DNA from: Methanomicrobium antiquum
GTDB taxonomy: Archaea; Halobacteriota; Methanomicrobia; Methanomicrobiales; Methanomicrobiaceae
Reading direction: 5' to 3'
NCBI RefSeq assembly: GCF_029633915.1
Contig: NZ_CP091092.1
Span: forward strand, 2,356,001 to 2,420,000
Length of the DNA: 64,000 bases
Position numbers and translations under genes: made by a program. The notes beneath the pieces were generated by a model. It was not told the DNA's origin and ran no database searches. It saw only the letters and a program-made list of their open reading frames with translations. Position 1 is the first letter of the stretch; the number at the start of each line of letters is the position of its first letter. Below are positions 46,489-55,993 of the stretch, piece by piece.

Positions 46489-47433
46489 ATGTCTCAAAAC
46501 ACAGAACTCATTTCAATAATCGTCCCGGTCTACCGTGAAGAGACCAATATCCGACCTTTTCTTCAAAGAACAGAACAGGTGATGGAAAAATTAAATTGTC
46601 CATACGAGATTATCTTTTGCCTTGATCCATCTCCGGACAACACCGAGCAGGTAATACTGGACGAGATAAAACGAAACGAAAACATACGTCTTATTCGTTT
46701 CAGCCGCCGCTTTGGCCAGCCTGCCGCAACACTGGCCGGAATTCATTACTGCAAAGGAGATGCATGTGTTGTCATTGATGTTGATCTTCAGGACCAGCCT
46801 GAACTGATTGAACAGATGATTGAAAAATGGCAGGAAGGATATAAGGTTGTTTATGCCAAAAGAAGTTCCCGCAAAGGGGAAACATTTTTTAAAAGATGGA
46901 TATCTCACTTTGGATATCGAGTGATTAACAAAATATCAGATGTTTCTATCCCTTCAGATACCGGAGATTTCCGGCTTATGGACAGGATTGTTATTGATGA
47001 ACTTAAAAAACTGCATGAGTCACACGGTTTTTTGCGTGGAATGGTTGCATTTGTCGGATTTAAGCAGACAGCTATTGAATATGAACGTGATGAGAGAGCC
47101 TCAGGTATTTCAAATTATAACAGATATCTGGGCTCACTTAAAATCGCATTCAATGGGATTGTTGGATTTTCAATTAAACCTCTGCAGCTTGCAACACTTA
47201 TAGGGGCAATTATCGCTTTTGGTGCATTTATTCTTGGATTCTGGATTTTAATTGAGAAATTTATCCTCAATGTTGAACTCACTCCCGGTTTGACATGGAC
47301 TATTGTTTTAATCACTTTCCTTTCAGGAGTACAGCTTCTCTCACTTGGAATTATGGGAGAATATGTGGGCCGAATTTATGAGGAAGTAAAGCAGCGTCCT
47401 TTGTACATTGTTGAAGAAACGGAGAATCTCTAA
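46489..47433 (+). CDS. GtrB/DPM1-like polyprenyl-phosphate glycosyltransferase
   Basis: The 314-residue GT2 protein starts SIIVPVYREETNIRPFL and has CLDPSPDN, VVIDVDLQDQPELI (DXD), the FRLMDR and GFLRGMVAFVGFKQ stretches and then two membrane helices (about 232-255 and 267-290), the standard layout of bactoprenol glucosyltransferases. It loads a sugar onto undecaprenyl- or dolichyl-phosphate. The GtrA-like protein further downstream may flip that lipid-sugar. Its stop codon adjoins the ATG of the next gene directly. Confidence 0.92.
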   Translation: MSQNTELISIIVPVYREETNIRPFLQRTEQVMEKLNCPYEIIFCLDPSPDNTEQVILDEIKRNENIRLIRFSRRFGQPAATLAGIHYCKGDACVVIDVDLQDQPELIEQMIEKWQEGYKVVYAKRSSRKGETFFKRWISHFGYRVINKISDVSIPSDTGDFRLMDRIVIDELKKLHESHGFLRGMVAFVGFKQTAIEYERDERASGISNYNRYLGSLKIAFNGIVGFSIKPLQLATLIGAIIAFGAFILGFWILIEKFILNVELTPGLTWTIVLITFLSGVQLLSLGIMGEYVGRIYEEVKQRPLYIVEETENL

Positions 47434-48324
47434 ATGGAATTTAATTTTCCAATTCCGCCAGGTTATGAGAATATTCCCGCCTGGACAGGTAAAGGGTTTA
47501 AAGTAGGATCTGAGAATATTTCAGTCCTTAAATATAATAAAAATGAAGCCGGATGGAATGCTGATCTTACTGAATTTCATGAGAATGAGGCAGAAAATGG
47601 GAATCACTTTATTGACAGGGCTTCTCGTCTTCATGCCTGCATGGAACTAAAAAGATATCTGCCGCAGGCAGATGGAGGAGTTGTCCTTGAAATCGGTTCT
47701 TCCTCTGGGTACCTGCTCAGGGACATTAAAAAAACATTTCCTGATTTATTTATTATTGGTTCAGACTGCATTTCAGAGCCACTTGAAAAGATTGCTAAAA
47801 ACTATCCTGAAATTCCTTTGATTCAGTTTGATCTTGTCAATTGTCCGTTACCTGACAATTGTGTGGATGTAATTATTGCACTAAATGTTCTGGAGCATAT
47901 TGAAGATGATGTTGCTGCATTAGAGCAGATTTACAGGATATTAAAACCAGGTGGTCATGCAATAATTGAAGTTCCTGCAAATCCTGACTTATATGATTTT
48001 TATGATGAACAGCTAAAGCATTTTAGAAGATATAATCTTTTAGATCTAAAAGAAAAAGTAAATAAGATCGGGTTAGATCCCGTTCGTTCAAGTCATCTGG
48101 GATTCTTTGTATATCCAGGTTTTAAATTTGCAAAGCGAAGGAACATAAAAAAAATGCAGCATCTTTCAGATAATGAGTGTAAGGAAAAGATTAAACAAGA
48201 AATGCATTTTGGGGGGAATATTATGAATGCATTTTTATATGCCCTTATAAAATTTGAATTATTATTGGGAAAGAATATGAGATATCCATTTGGAATAAGA
48301 TGCCTGTTAGTTTTATCAAAATAG
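47434..48324 (+). CDS. SAM-dependent methyltransferase, class I
   Basis: The 296-residue protein has GVVLEIGSSSGYLLRDI (motif I), IIGSDCISEPL (motif II), VDVIIALNVLEHIEDDV (motif IV) and YRILKPGGHAIIEVPAN (motif VI). The N-terminal ~75 residues before the Rossmann core include HENEAENGNHFIDRASR, a region seen in methyltransferases of glycan clusters. It begins at the base after the GtrB-like stop, so the two are coupled. A role in methylating the lipid-linked sugar is inferred. Confidence 0.88.
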   Translation: MEFNFPIPPGYENIPAWTGKGFKVGSENISVLKYNKNEAGWNADLTEFHENEAENGNHFIDRASRLHACMELKRYLPQADGGVVLEIGSSSGYLLRDIKKTFPDLFIIGSDCISEPLEKIAKNYPEIPLIQFDLVNCPLPDNCVDVIIALNVLEHIEDDVAALEQIYRILKPGGHAIIEVPANPDLYDFYDEQLKHFRRYNLLDLKEKVNKIGLDPVRSSHLGFFVYPGFKFAKRRNIKKMQHLSDNECKEKIKQEMHFGGNIMNAFLYALIKFELLLGKNMRYPFGIRCLLVLSK

Positions 48325-48563
48325 AGAAAATTGGGATATAAAATTATTTGCGAATGTAGAAATATGACTTATATTACAATGATAAATTGATAAATTCTAT
48401 ATATATTATTGAATTAATAATATTTTAATTTGACTCATTTAAATTATAAGGTTAAATCCCCATTTAGTGGATAAATGTCACGTATACAAACAATAAAACA
48501 TTTTGAAAATAAAGTTTTATATCTGAAGTGTTTTGCAGAAAGTAAAAAGCTAGAGGATCTATA

Positions 48564-49952
48564 ATGAAAAATAAAAAGAAAATTGTGTTTGTGTCTCCCC
48601 CTAATTTGACATATGGTACTGTATCTCCCCCTGTTGGTTTGTTATATTTAGGAACTGTTACAAAAGAATCAGGGCGCGACACTGTAATTATTGATGCAGC
48701 ATCTTTGAATTATTCGATGGAAGAAACCATCAAATTAATCATTAATGAGAAACCGGATTATGTTGGAGTAACGGCAGTCACAATTACAGTTGAGGAATCT
48801 GGAAAAATTGCTAAAGCAGTTAAAGATGCTTTGCCGGATACAATAACAATTATTGGAGGTCATCATTTAACTGCATTACCTGAAGAGACAATGACTAAAT
48901 ATCCTCAGTTTGATTTTGGTATAATCGGTGAAGGTGAAATTACAACAGTTTCTTTATTAAATGCAATAGATTCCAAAAAGAACTATGAAGATGTTGATGG
49001 GATTATTTATTATGATAATGGTCAATTGATTACTACATCCCCCAGAGAAAGAATAAAAGATCTTGACAGTTTACCTATACCTGATTGGAGCCTTCTTCCT
49101 AATCTTATAAATATTTATTCTCCTCCGCCACATGTTGTGGATGTTTTCCCCTCTATTGGTTTTAATTCTTCAAGAGGATGTCCTGGAAAATGTATCTTTT
49201 GTTCTAATTCTGTTTTCAAGAACAAGATGAGTAGTCTATCAGGTAATAGACTTTATGAAATTGTAAGCCAACTTAAAAACGAATATGGCATTAAAGAGAT
49301 CTGGTTTGGGGAGGATAATTTTTTAATATTCAAGAAACGTTTGCTTGAATTTTGTAAATTAGTAATTGATAATGATTTGCAGATGTCCTTTGTCTGTTCA
49401 GGTCGTATTGATAATGTAAAGAGCAAAGATGATTTATTATTAATGAAAAAAGCTGGATTTCGTCAGATCTGGTATGGAATTGAAAGCGGTGATCAAAGAA
49501 TACTAAATATACTGCAAAAAGGGATAACTGTTGAAGAAGTACATAAAGTTGTCAACTGGACTGATGAGGCAGGGATAGATCCCTGTGGTTACTTCATTTT
49601 TGGAGCTCCTGGAGAGAATGAAGAGACTCTGAGTAAAACTCTTAATCTTGCATTGGATTTAAAACTCCGTGCAGCTCATACATCTTTTATGATACCTTTC
49701 CCTGGATCCAAGTTTTACGAAAACTTCAGGCAATATGGCGTATATAATGAAAATGTCCTTGATATGTATAAGCCAAGTTTCATTCCTTTTGATCTTAATG
49801 AAGAAATTTTAGTAAAATATTTTAAAAGATTCTATAGAGATTTCTATTTCAGACCGCGTATAATTTGGATATATGTAAAAAGATTAAAAAACCCTCATAA
49901 TTTTATGAAATTGTTCCGTGGCTTTATAGAATTAGTAAAAAATATAAAATAA
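48564..49952 (+). CDS. B12-binding-domain radical SAM protein
   Basis: The 462-residue protein has an N-terminal cobalamin-binding-like domain (about 1-140, PPVGLLYLGTVTKESG, IIGGHHLTALPEE and FGIIGEGE). The radical SAM core carries CPGKCIFCSN, the CX3CX2C cluster motif, and continues with IWFGEDNFLIFKK and GIESGDQRILNILQKGI to about residue 400. Such enzymes often methylate or rearrange unactivated carbons, e.g. in lipids or unusual sugars. Position between the GtrB-like/methyltransferase pair and GtrA suggests a sugar or lipid-carrier modification. It stands 240 bases from its left neighbour and 5 from GtrA. Confidence 0.92.
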   Translation: MKNKKKIVFVSPPNLTYGTVSPPVGLLYLGTVTKESGRDTVIIDAASLNYSMEETIKLIINEKPDYVGVTAVTITVEESGKIAKAVKDALPDTITIIGGHHLTALPEETMTKYPQFDFGIIGEGEITTVSLLNAIDSKKNYEDVDGIIYYDNGQLITTSPRERIKDLDSLPIPDWSLLPNLINIYSPPPHVVDVFPSIGFNSSRGCPGKCIFCSNSVFKNKMSSLSGNRLYEIVSQLKNEYGIKEIWFGEDNFLIFKKRLLEFCKLVIDNDLQMSFVCSGRIDNVKSKDDLLLMKKAGFRQIWYGIESGDQRILNILQKGITVEEVHKVVNWTDEAGIDPCGYFIFGAPGENEETLSKTLNLALDLKLRAAHTSFMIPFPGSKFYENFRQYGVYNENVLDMYKPSFIPFDLNEEILVKYFKRFYRDFYFRPRIIWIYVKRLKNPHNFMKLFRGFIELVKNIK

Positions 49953-49957
49953 TCTTT

Positions 49958-50362
49958 ATGGCTCTTTCGATAATTACAATAGATGATAAAAAAGGGTTTG
50001 TTAAATACATATTTGGGGGGGCTATTTCATCGATTTCTGATTTATTAATATTCAGTTTTTTATTAACTGCCTTGAAACTGAATTATATAATTTCAAATTC
50101 TGTCTCATTTATCATAGCAGTATTTATTGCTTTTATTTATCATCGACACATCACTTTTAATTGTTCTAATGAACAATTTGTAATGGGTCAGTTTTTTCTC
50201 TTTTTAATTGTGTCAGTAATTTCTTTAATATTAAGTAATATTTTGTTATATTTATTTATAGGGCTCTTATTAATATTACCCTTAATTGCAAAATGTTTCC
50301 AAATCGGCATTTCATTACCTGTAAATTATGTTTTAAATAAAAAAATTGTTTTCAAAAAATAA
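49958..50362 (+). CDS. GtrA-family membrane protein
   Basis: The 134-residue protein has four membrane helices and the conserved C-terminal stretch LPVNYVLNKKIVFKK. The first helix begins FVKYIFGGAISSISDLLIF, also typical. GtrA proteins are thought to flip polyprenyl-phosphate-sugars across the membrane, with a GtrB-type enzyme loading the sugar; that enzyme is at 46489. The start follows the radical SAM stop by 5 bases, indicating cotranscription. Confidence 0.88.
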   Translation: MALSIITIDDKKGFVKYIFGGAISSISDLLIFSFLLTALKLNYIISNSVSFIIAVFIAFIYHRHITFNCSNEQFVMGQFFLFLIVSVISLILSNILLYLFIGLLLILPLIAKCFQIGISLPVNYVLNKKIVFKK

Positions 50363-50409
50363 TATTATCCATTATGCAATATTTATTTATTGAATTTAAA
50401 ATAGGTGTT

Positions 50410-51126
50410 TTATATTTTATACCCGGCACTCTGTGCATCGTTGTAAAACATCTGCACTGTTTCAAGTGACAGCTGGCTTAAGTCCTTTCCAACCTGCGGG
50501 ACTTTCTTCAGGATGTCATTTGTAATTGTTATGATGTGGCATCCACAGGATTCTGCCTGTATAAGATTTAGAATTTCTCTTGTGCTTGCCCATAAAAGTT
50601 CTGCCTTTGGTTTTGATTTAAGAATCTCAACTGCATCTTTCATAATAGGCATCGGGTCTCTTCCTGTGTCAGCAATTCTTCCTGCAAAGACTGAAACAAT
50701 ACTTGGAGTATCAACTGAAAGTGCATCGGCAACAGTTTTTACCTGTTCAAGTGTCAGTATTGCTGTGACATTGAGCTTTAAACCATCCTGAGAGAGTTTT
50801 TTAACAAGTTCTGCTGTGCTTTCACCTTTTGTGTTTGTGACCGGTATTTTGATATAGACATTGTCACCCCAGCCTGCAATCTTTCTTGCCTCGCGTTCCA
50901 TGCCTGAAAGATCGTCTGAAAAAACCTCAAATGATATTGGAAGATCAGGAATTTCTTTAAGAACAGCCTTTGCAAATTCCTCATAGCTTTTTACTCCTGC
51001 CTTCTTCATAAGAGTAGGATTGGTGGTAAAACCGCTTGCGACTCCTTTTTTGTACTCCTCTATCATGCCCTCAATATCTGCACCATCAGCATAGAGTTTT
51101 ATTTTAAAATCAGAAAGCTTTGACAT
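50410..51126 (-). CDS. Transaldolase / fructose-6-phosphate aldolase family protein
   Basis: The 238-residue (beta/alpha)8 protein begins IKLYADGADIEGMIEEYKKG and has GFTTNPTLMKKAG, the Schiff-base lysine region VYIKIPVTNTKGE, GLKLNVTAILTLEQV, and VSVFAGRIADTGRDP, all signatures of the short transaldolase/FSA group. Transaldolase can make sedoheptulose-7-phosphate, the starting compound of the heptose genes upstream on the same strand. Whether this one is a transaldolase or an aldolase cannot be told from sequence alone. It is the last gene of the heptose operon, 36 bases behind a methyltransferase gene. Confidence 0.9.
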   Translation of the reverse strand: MSKLSDFKIKLYADGADIEGMIEEYKKGVASGFTTNPTLMKKAGVKSYEEFAKAVLKEIPDLPISFEVFSDDLSGMEREARKIAGWGDNVYIKIPVTNTKGESTAELVKKLSQDGLKLNVTAILTLEQVKTVADALSVDTPSIVSVFAGRIADTGRDPMPIMKDAVEILKSKPKAELLWASTREILNLIQAESCGCHIITITNDILKKVPQVGKDLSQLSLETVQMFYNDAQSAGYKI

Positions 51127-51162
51127 CTAACCTTAAATTTTGTTCTTAATATTATATATGAA

Positions 51163-52041
51163 CTAGTTTTTTTTAATTCCAATTCCCCAACAAAGTTTAT
51201 ATTTTTTATCTATAATATTAGATATTATCTGCCATGGAAAAACATTGTAGATTATACTGCTATTGGTTATATGTAGATTTTTTAGTATTTTATATTTGTA
51301 TATATTTGTCCATCCCTTTTTTTGTTCTTTAGAAAGTAGACAATATTGTAATCCTACGGATTCAAATAAATTATTTATTGATTTTTCACTAAATAAGCAG
51401 ATATGAATTTCAGGGATAAAGTAATTCCATTTCATAATATTCTTTTGAATTGGATCAACATTTCCTGTTGTAAAGAAAAATATACCTCCTGGTTTTAATG
51501 CTTTTTGTATATTGTCCATGAATACTTTTGGATTATCTACATGTTCCAATGTTTCTATAGCAGTAATAACATCATATTTATTTTTTGAATTAAGATATTC
51601 TTTTTCAGTTAATATATCAATCCCACTTTTTTTTGCAAAAACGGCTCCATATCCTGTATCAAACCCGTTAATATTGTGTTCTGAGTTTTTAGAAACATAC
51701 TTTATCAATCCACCGGCACCACATCCAATATCTAACCAGTTGTTTTTCTTATTGCCAGAAATGGCATTTATTGTCTTTAAAATACCTTCATATTCATATA
51801 ATCGAATACTTTTATCGGGATTTTCAATCTCATAAATATAATTAATCAATGGATCAGCACCTTTCCCATGATAATATGCTTCATCATAAAGTTTTTTATC
51901 ATATGAAGGATTAGAAACAAAAAAGAAATTGCAATTTCTACAATAATACAGATCAAACTCTTCATTTGAAAGGAATTCACCTTTCTTTGAGTCAATATAT
52001 TCACAGTCTCCACCGCAGATTTTACATTTTATATTTGTCAT
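51163..52041 (-). CDS. SAM-dependent methyltransferase with N-terminal zinc-binding region
   Basis: The 292-residue protein starts with two cysteine pairs (CKICGGDC and YYCRNCNFFF, about residues 6-40), a zinc-finger start seen in many sugar C- or O-methyltransferases. The Rossmann core has WLDIGCGAGGLIKYV (motif I), YDVITAIETLEHV and LKPGGIFFFTTGN. It lacks the C-terminal domain of long C-methyltransferases, so O-methylation seems more likely. It sits between the GmhB-like gene and the transaldolase-like gene, 67 and 36 bases apart. Confidence 0.88.
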   Translation of the reverse strand: MTNIKCKICGGDCEYIDSKKGEFLSNEEFDLYYCRNCNFFFVSNPSYDKKLYDEAYYHGKGADPLINYIYEIENPDKSIRLYEYEGILKTINAISGNKKNNWLDIGCGAGGLIKYVSKNSEHNINGFDTGYGAVFAKKSGIDILTEKEYLNSKNKYDVITAIETLEHVDNPKVFMDNIQKALKPGGIFFFTTGNVDPIQKNIMKWNYFIPEIHICLFSEKSINNLFESVGLQYCLLSKEQKKGWTNIYKYKILKNLHITNSSIIYNVFPWQIISNIIDKKYKLCWGIGIKKN

Positions 52042-52108
52042 AATTATCTACCATATTAATCAAATTATCTCTATATTAGGTACATTCAAATTCAACATAA
52101 ATTATGGG

Positions 52109-52699
52109 TTAGGTAGGGAATTTTTTTGAAAATTCAAGTATAATCTTTACAGCCTCGCAGATATCCCCTGCAAAAAAATCCGGTGCTGATATGCCGCGAT
52201 ATCCTGCAGAATGCTCCTCTTCAATAAGAATTGTCCGTGTTCCTGCCGCGTTTCCGCATTCTATATCAGAATCACGATCTCCTATCATCCAGGAACCGGA
52301 AAGGTCAATGCTATAATCTTTTGCCGCTTTTAAAAGAAAGTATGGTTTTGGCTTTCGGCATTCACAGACATAAGAATATTTTGGAACAATGCCCTGGGGA
52401 TGATGGTAGCAGTAATAATAATCCTGAAATATTATTTTATTCTCTTTAAATATTTCATCAAGTTTATTGTGGACTGCTTTTATCTCTTCTAATGTGGTCT
52501 TTCCTTTTGCATAATCAGGTTGATTGGACACCAAAAAGAGATAAAATCCTGCCTCCATAAGAGAATGAAGGGATGAAATAACACCCGGGTATAAGTCAAG
52601 CTCTTCTGGTGAATGCGGCGGCTCATACTCACCTGTTTTTGGGTTTAGAATGAGCCGGTTTATTACCCCGTCCCGGTCTAAAAAAACTGCTTTTCTCAT
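52109..52699 (-). CDS. gmhB: D-glycero-D-manno-heptose 1,7-bisphosphate phosphatase (GmhB-like)
   Basis: The 196-residue HAD protein has VFLDRDGVIN (nucleophile Asp and acid/base Asp), LVSNQPDYAKG (Ser/Asn site), CYHHPQG...CECRKPKP (the four zinc ligands Cys/His/Cys/Cys of GmhB) and WMIGDRDSDIECG. GmhB removes the 7-phosphate from heptose-1,7-bisphosphate between the kinase and nucleotidyl steps. It follows the GmhA-like gene by 7 bases. Histidinol phosphatases share the fold, but the neighbouring genes favour heptose. Confidence 0.9.
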   Translation of the reverse strand: MRKAVFLDRDGVINRLILNPKTGEYEPPHSPEELDLYPGVISSLHSLMEAGFYLFLVSNQPDYAKGKTTLEEIKAVHNKLDEIFKENKIIFQDYYYCYHHPQGIVPKYSYVCECRKPKPYFLLKAAKDYSIDLSGSWMIGDRDSDIECGNAAGTRTILIEEEHSAGYRGISAPDFFAGDICEAVKIILEFSKKFPT

Positions 52700-52706
52700 C
52701 TGAAAA

Positions 52707-53312
52707 TTATTTTGTGCTTTCCCACTTCATCTCAAATTTCTGCAATTCAGGACTTGAAACAATAAGATGCCATACAACTGCCTGGAAGGCCTCTGTCTGA
52801 GGGGTAACTGTCTTTTCGTTTACAGTTGGAATAATTACACAGGCATCTGCAATTTTTCCAGTGTACCCGCCGTCACGCCCGACAACACCTATTACTTTTG
52901 CACCTTTCTCTTTTGCATAACGAAGAGCATTTACAAGATTTACACTGACATTTTTCTCTTCGTTTCCGCCGCCAACAGAGAAGACAAAGATACAATCCTT
53001 TGCATTGAGACGGCTTCCTTTAAGCCAGCTCTCAAAAACAGTCTCCCAGCCGTCATCATTTACTCTTGCTGTAAGCTCTGATACATTGTCTGTAGGTGCA
53101 TACGATTCAATTCCTGCAATCTTTCTGAAGTCATTTACCGCATGGGAAGCGTGACCTGCTCCTCCACCAACACCTAAAATAAACAGACGTCCTTCATTTT
53201 CTCTGACAGATTTTAAAATATGAATCATATTTTTTATCTGAGACTGGTCTATCTGGCTGATTATTTTTACAGCATCGTCCATAAAATTTGAAATAAAATT
53301 ATTTTCTTTCAT
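52707..53312 (-). CDS. gmhA: Sedoheptulose-7-phosphate isomerase-like SIS protein (GmhA-like)
   Basis: About 201 residues of the SIS fold: LFILGVGGGAGHASHAVNDF (phosphate-binding loop and catalytic-type His), TDNVSELTARVNDDGWE (the aspartate/threonine region of GmhA), FVFSVGGGNEEKNVS, VIGVVGRDGGYT, and TVTPQTEAFQAVVWHLI with the final glutamate and histidine. GmhA turns sedoheptulose-7-phosphate into D-glycero-D-manno-heptose-7-phosphate. The ATG at 53312 has GGAG 5 bases upstream; GTG 53318 is less likely. Its divergence from the usual GNGGSAADA loop marks the subgroup found with HddA. Confidence 0.85.
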   Translation of the reverse strand: MKENNFISNFMDDAVKIISQIDQSQIKNMIHILKSVRENEGRLFILGVGGGAGHASHAVNDFRKIAGIESYAPTDNVSELTARVNDDGWETVFESWLKGSRLNAKDCIFVFSVGGGNEEKNVSVNLVNALRYAKEKGAKVIGVVGRDGGYTGKIADACVIIPTVNEKTVTPQTEAFQAVVWHLIVSSPELQKFEMKWESTK

Positions 53313-53326
53313 AAACACTCCAATTA

Positions 53327-54034
53327 TTAAAAACGTGGTTTCCTATTTATAATATAATCTTCTGTTTCTTTGATGCCCTGAACTGAACCTGTCTCATAAA
53401 AACGGTTTTCAACAACAAATGCACTTACAATACCCAAATTCACAGAATCGGAAATTACAAGAGATAGATCAAATGGTTCATCGGCAGGATATCCGGAAAA
53501 AATTTCTTTTCTGATGACTATCAGGCCGTAATCAATGTATATCATTTCAGGATCAGATACATTCTTTTCATATCTGACAACCCTGCTATCTTTAAGGACA
53601 ATGTTGCTTTTATCAAAAGCGTCATTGTTTTTGTAAACAGTCATTAGAACGGGTAGTTCTTCTTCATAATAATGCTGTATTATCTGTTCGATATCTATAT
53701 CCAGATATGAATCTCCATACAGGATAACAAAATCATCCGGAAGAAGTTTGCCTGCCTTTTTTAGTGCACCGCCTGTTCCAAGAAGTTTTTCACCATCATA
53801 TGAATATCTGACATTAATTCCAAACTGTGATCCGTCACCAACGTGTGCTTCAACACTTTCACCAAGATTTCCCAGGCAAAGAATTACTTCTTCGACCCCC
53901 TTTTCTTTTAAAAGTTCAAGCTGGTGATCGATAAAAGGCCGGCCTGCAATTTCTATCATAGATTTTGGAATTGTTTTGGTTATCGGGTAGAGGCGTGTTG
54001 CAAGACCGCCTGCTAAAATTACAACCGGGAGCAT
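53327..54034 (-). CDS. hddC: Heptose-1-phosphate guanylyltransferase-like nucleotidyltransferase (HddC-like)
   Basis: The 235-residue protein starts VVILAGGLATRLYPITKTIPKSM, the nucleotide-binding loop of NTP-transferases, and has GRPFIDHQLELLKEKGVEE, LLGTGGALKKA and FVILYGDSYLDID (metal-binding Asp). HddC joins GTP to D-glycero-alpha-D-manno-heptose-1-phosphate. By sequence alone it could be a glucose-1- or mannose-1-phosphate enzyme; position between HddA-like and GmhA-like genes gives the heptose reading. Its start overlaps the HddA stop by one base (TAATG). Confidence 0.87.
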   Translation of the reverse strand: MLPVVILAGGLATRLYPITKTIPKSMIEIAGRPFIDHQLELLKEKGVEEVILCLGNLGESVEAHVGDGSQFGINVRYSYDGEKLLGTGGALKKAGKLLPDDFVILYGDSYLDIDIEQIIQHYYEEELPVLMTVYKNNDAFDKSNIVLKDSRVVRYEKNVSDPEMIYIDYGLIVIRKEIFSGYPADEPFDLSLVISDSVNLGIVSAFVVENRFYETGSVQGIKETEDYIINRKPRF

Positions 54035-55017
54035 TATGATGTTGTCACCACTTTGCTTCCGTCAAAATCAAACCGGAATCTGACTTCCTGCAGACCTTCA
54101 CGAGCCATTGTGGTGCGGAGTTTTTTGTTGTCTTCTGCATAGAACATTAAAAATCCGCCGCCGCCTGCACCAATAAGTTTTCCACCCAGGGCACCATTTT
54201 GCATTGCAAGATCATACCATTTGTTAATTCTCTCATTGCTCATTGCATTAGAACGTTTTTTCTTGCTTTCCCAGTGAATATTCATTATATTTGCAAATTC
54301 CTCAAGATTACCTGATTCAAACGCTTTTTTGCTCCTGTAACCAAGCTCCTTAACAAAGTGCAGGTTGTCTATCATGGAAGTGTCATTGCTTTTGCTTTTA
54401 TCGTCCTGTTCCTTAAGAACATTTGAAGCAGAGCGGGAGTAGCCGGTGAAAAAGAGCAGGAGATGATCTTCGAGATTATATAACGTCTCTTTTGAAATAT
54501 TCAGTTTCTCTGCTTTAACACGATTATCTTTACAGAATGTAAAACAGTTGATTCCTCCGTGTGAAGAGATATATTGATCCTGTTTTCCGATGGGCTCCTT
54601 TAGCAAGTCCATTTCGATGTGACAGGCCTCTTCTGCAAGTTCTGCAGGTGAAACAAATGTTTTATTATATGTATGCAGAGCCTTAAGGAGAGCACAAGTA
54701 AAACTGCTTGATGAGCCAAGACCAGTTCCTGCCGGAATATCAGCAAGACTTGCCAGTTCAAAATTTTCCGACTTTACTTCCAGAAGTTTTAATGCTTCCC
54801 TTATAATAGGGTGCTGTATTTCTTTAACATTCTGAACATGCTCAGTTTGTGAATATTTTATAATTATTTCCTTCTGAAATGTGTCATGCAAAGTAATATA
54901 GACATATTTGTCAATAGCCGCTGAAATAAGAAACCCTTCATGCTGATGATAGTAAGAAGGGAGATCTGTTCCTCCTCCTCCAAGTGAAATGCGTAGTGGA
55001 CTGCGTGTAATGATCAT
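54034..55017 (-). CDS. hddA: D-glycero-alpha-D-manno-heptose-7-phosphate kinase (HddA-like, GHMP kinase)
   Basis: The 327-residue GHMP kinase begins ITRSPLRISLGGGGTDLPSYY, the hallmark of HddA-type kinases, then has PAGTGLGSSSSFTCALLKAL (ATP-binding motif 2), EPIGKQDQYISSHGGINCF and GALGGKLIGAGGGGFLMFY (motif 3). It phosphorylates the anomeric carbon of manno-heptose-7-phosphate. The alpha anomer leads to GDP-heptose, not the ADP form of LPS cores. Overlaps of 1 and 4 bases tie it to HddC-like and oxidoreductase genes. Confidence 0.92.
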   Translation of the reverse strand: MIITRSPLRISLGGGGTDLPSYYHQHEGFLISAAIDKYVYITLHDTFQKEIIIKYSQTEHVQNVKEIQHPIIREALKLLEVKSENFELASLADIPAGTGLGSSSSFTCALLKALHTYNKTFVSPAELAEEACHIEMDLLKEPIGKQDQYISSHGGINCFTFCKDNRVKAEKLNISKETLYNLEDHLLLFFTGYSRSASNVLKEQDDKSKSNDTSMIDNLHFVKELGYRSKKAFESGNLEEFANIMNIHWESKKKRSNAMSNERINKWYDLAMQNGALGGKLIGAGGGGFLMFYAEDNKKLRTTMAREGLQEVRFRFDFDGSKVVTTS

Positions 55018-55988
55018 TCATTTTCTCCATAAATTTTTGCTACAATTTTTAGTGTTTCCTGAGCATCCTGAAGATTTGGTCTTGGAGAAACATCTAATTT
55101 AATTGCCTCTTCAAATTGTTGAAACTGGATTTTCCATGATTCATCAGGGAAAGGATATTCCCAAATTGTTGTTTCAGGGGGACCCATCTGTGGAAGCATT
55201 TTGTATAGTGTGAGACGTTCTGTACCATAACTTCCTCCTATCCCATCGATTTGCATTTTACCATATTCACAAAATATTTCATACGAGAAAAGGTTTTTCC
55301 ATTCAGTACAGCTTACCTGAAGCCATGCTACTTTTCCTGCTTTATTTTCAAGATAGATAAATCCGTTATCCTCAACAGGCATTTTCCAGAAAAAGGTATG
55401 TATATGGCCATCTATCTCTTTAAAATCACCTAAAAACCATCGAGAAAGATCTATTAGATGAACTCCCTGATCTAGTAATTCCCCACCTCCTGAAATTTCC
55501 GGGTTTGCACGCCATTCTTTCTCATATCCTGGTCGTCCTCCGTGGCCATAACGTCCACGAATATATATTATCTCGCCCAATTCTTTGGTTTCAGCAATTT
55601 TTTTTGCTTTTAATAATGCCGGGTGACAACGCAGATTATAGCCCACCATTATTTTAACTGACTTTTTCTCAGATTCTTTAATTATAGAATCAAATTCTGA
55701 AAAATTACGTGCTGCTGGTTTCTCTACAAGTACGTGTTTTCCTGCATTAACTGCCGCAAGTGTTATTGGTGCCAGCCAATTGTTTGTTGTTGAAATAATA
55801 ACTGTATCAATGTCATTTCGTGACAGTATCTCCATCCAGTCCGAATATGCTTCACAATTAGGATATTTTTCTGCAAGTTTTTTTGCACGGTTTAAATCTA
55901 CGTCAGCTACAGCACACAAGTACCCCTCAGGTAGTGAAGCTGCCCTTTTATGACCGATAAGTCCACAACCAATTATTCCAATATGCAT
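55014..55988 (-). CDS. Gfo/Idh/MocA-family oxidoreductase
   Basis: With ATG 55988 as start the protein has 324 residues: IGIIGCGLIGHKRA (NAD(P) glycine loop), VIISTTNNWLAPITLAAVNAGKHVLVEKPAARN (the EKP catalytic lysine), and GGGELLDQGVHLIDLSRWFLGD with the conserved D-x-x-x-H. The substrate is probably a nucleotide sugar or sugar phosphate of the heptose pathway. A GTG at 55997, overlapping the upstream stop, is an alternative. Members with this context often oxidise C-3 or C-2 of a sugar, but none is proved. Confidence 0.9.
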   Translation of the reverse strand: MHIGIIGCGLIGHKRAASLPEGYLCAVADVDLNRAKKLAEKYPNCEAYSDWMEILSRNDIDTVIISTTNNWLAPITLAAVNAGKHVLVEKPAARNFSEFDSIIKESEKKSVKIMVGYNLRCHPALLKAKKIAETKELGEIIYIRGRYGHGGRPGYEKEWRANPEISGGGELLDQGVHLIDLSRWFLGDFKEIDGHIHTFFWKMPVEDNGFIYLENKAGKVAWLQVSCTEWKNLFSYEIFCEYGKMQIDGIGGSYGTERLTLYKMLPQMGPPETTIWEYPFPDESWKIQFQQFEEAIKLDVSPRPNLQDAQETLKIVAKIYGENE

Positions 55989-55993
55989 AATAA

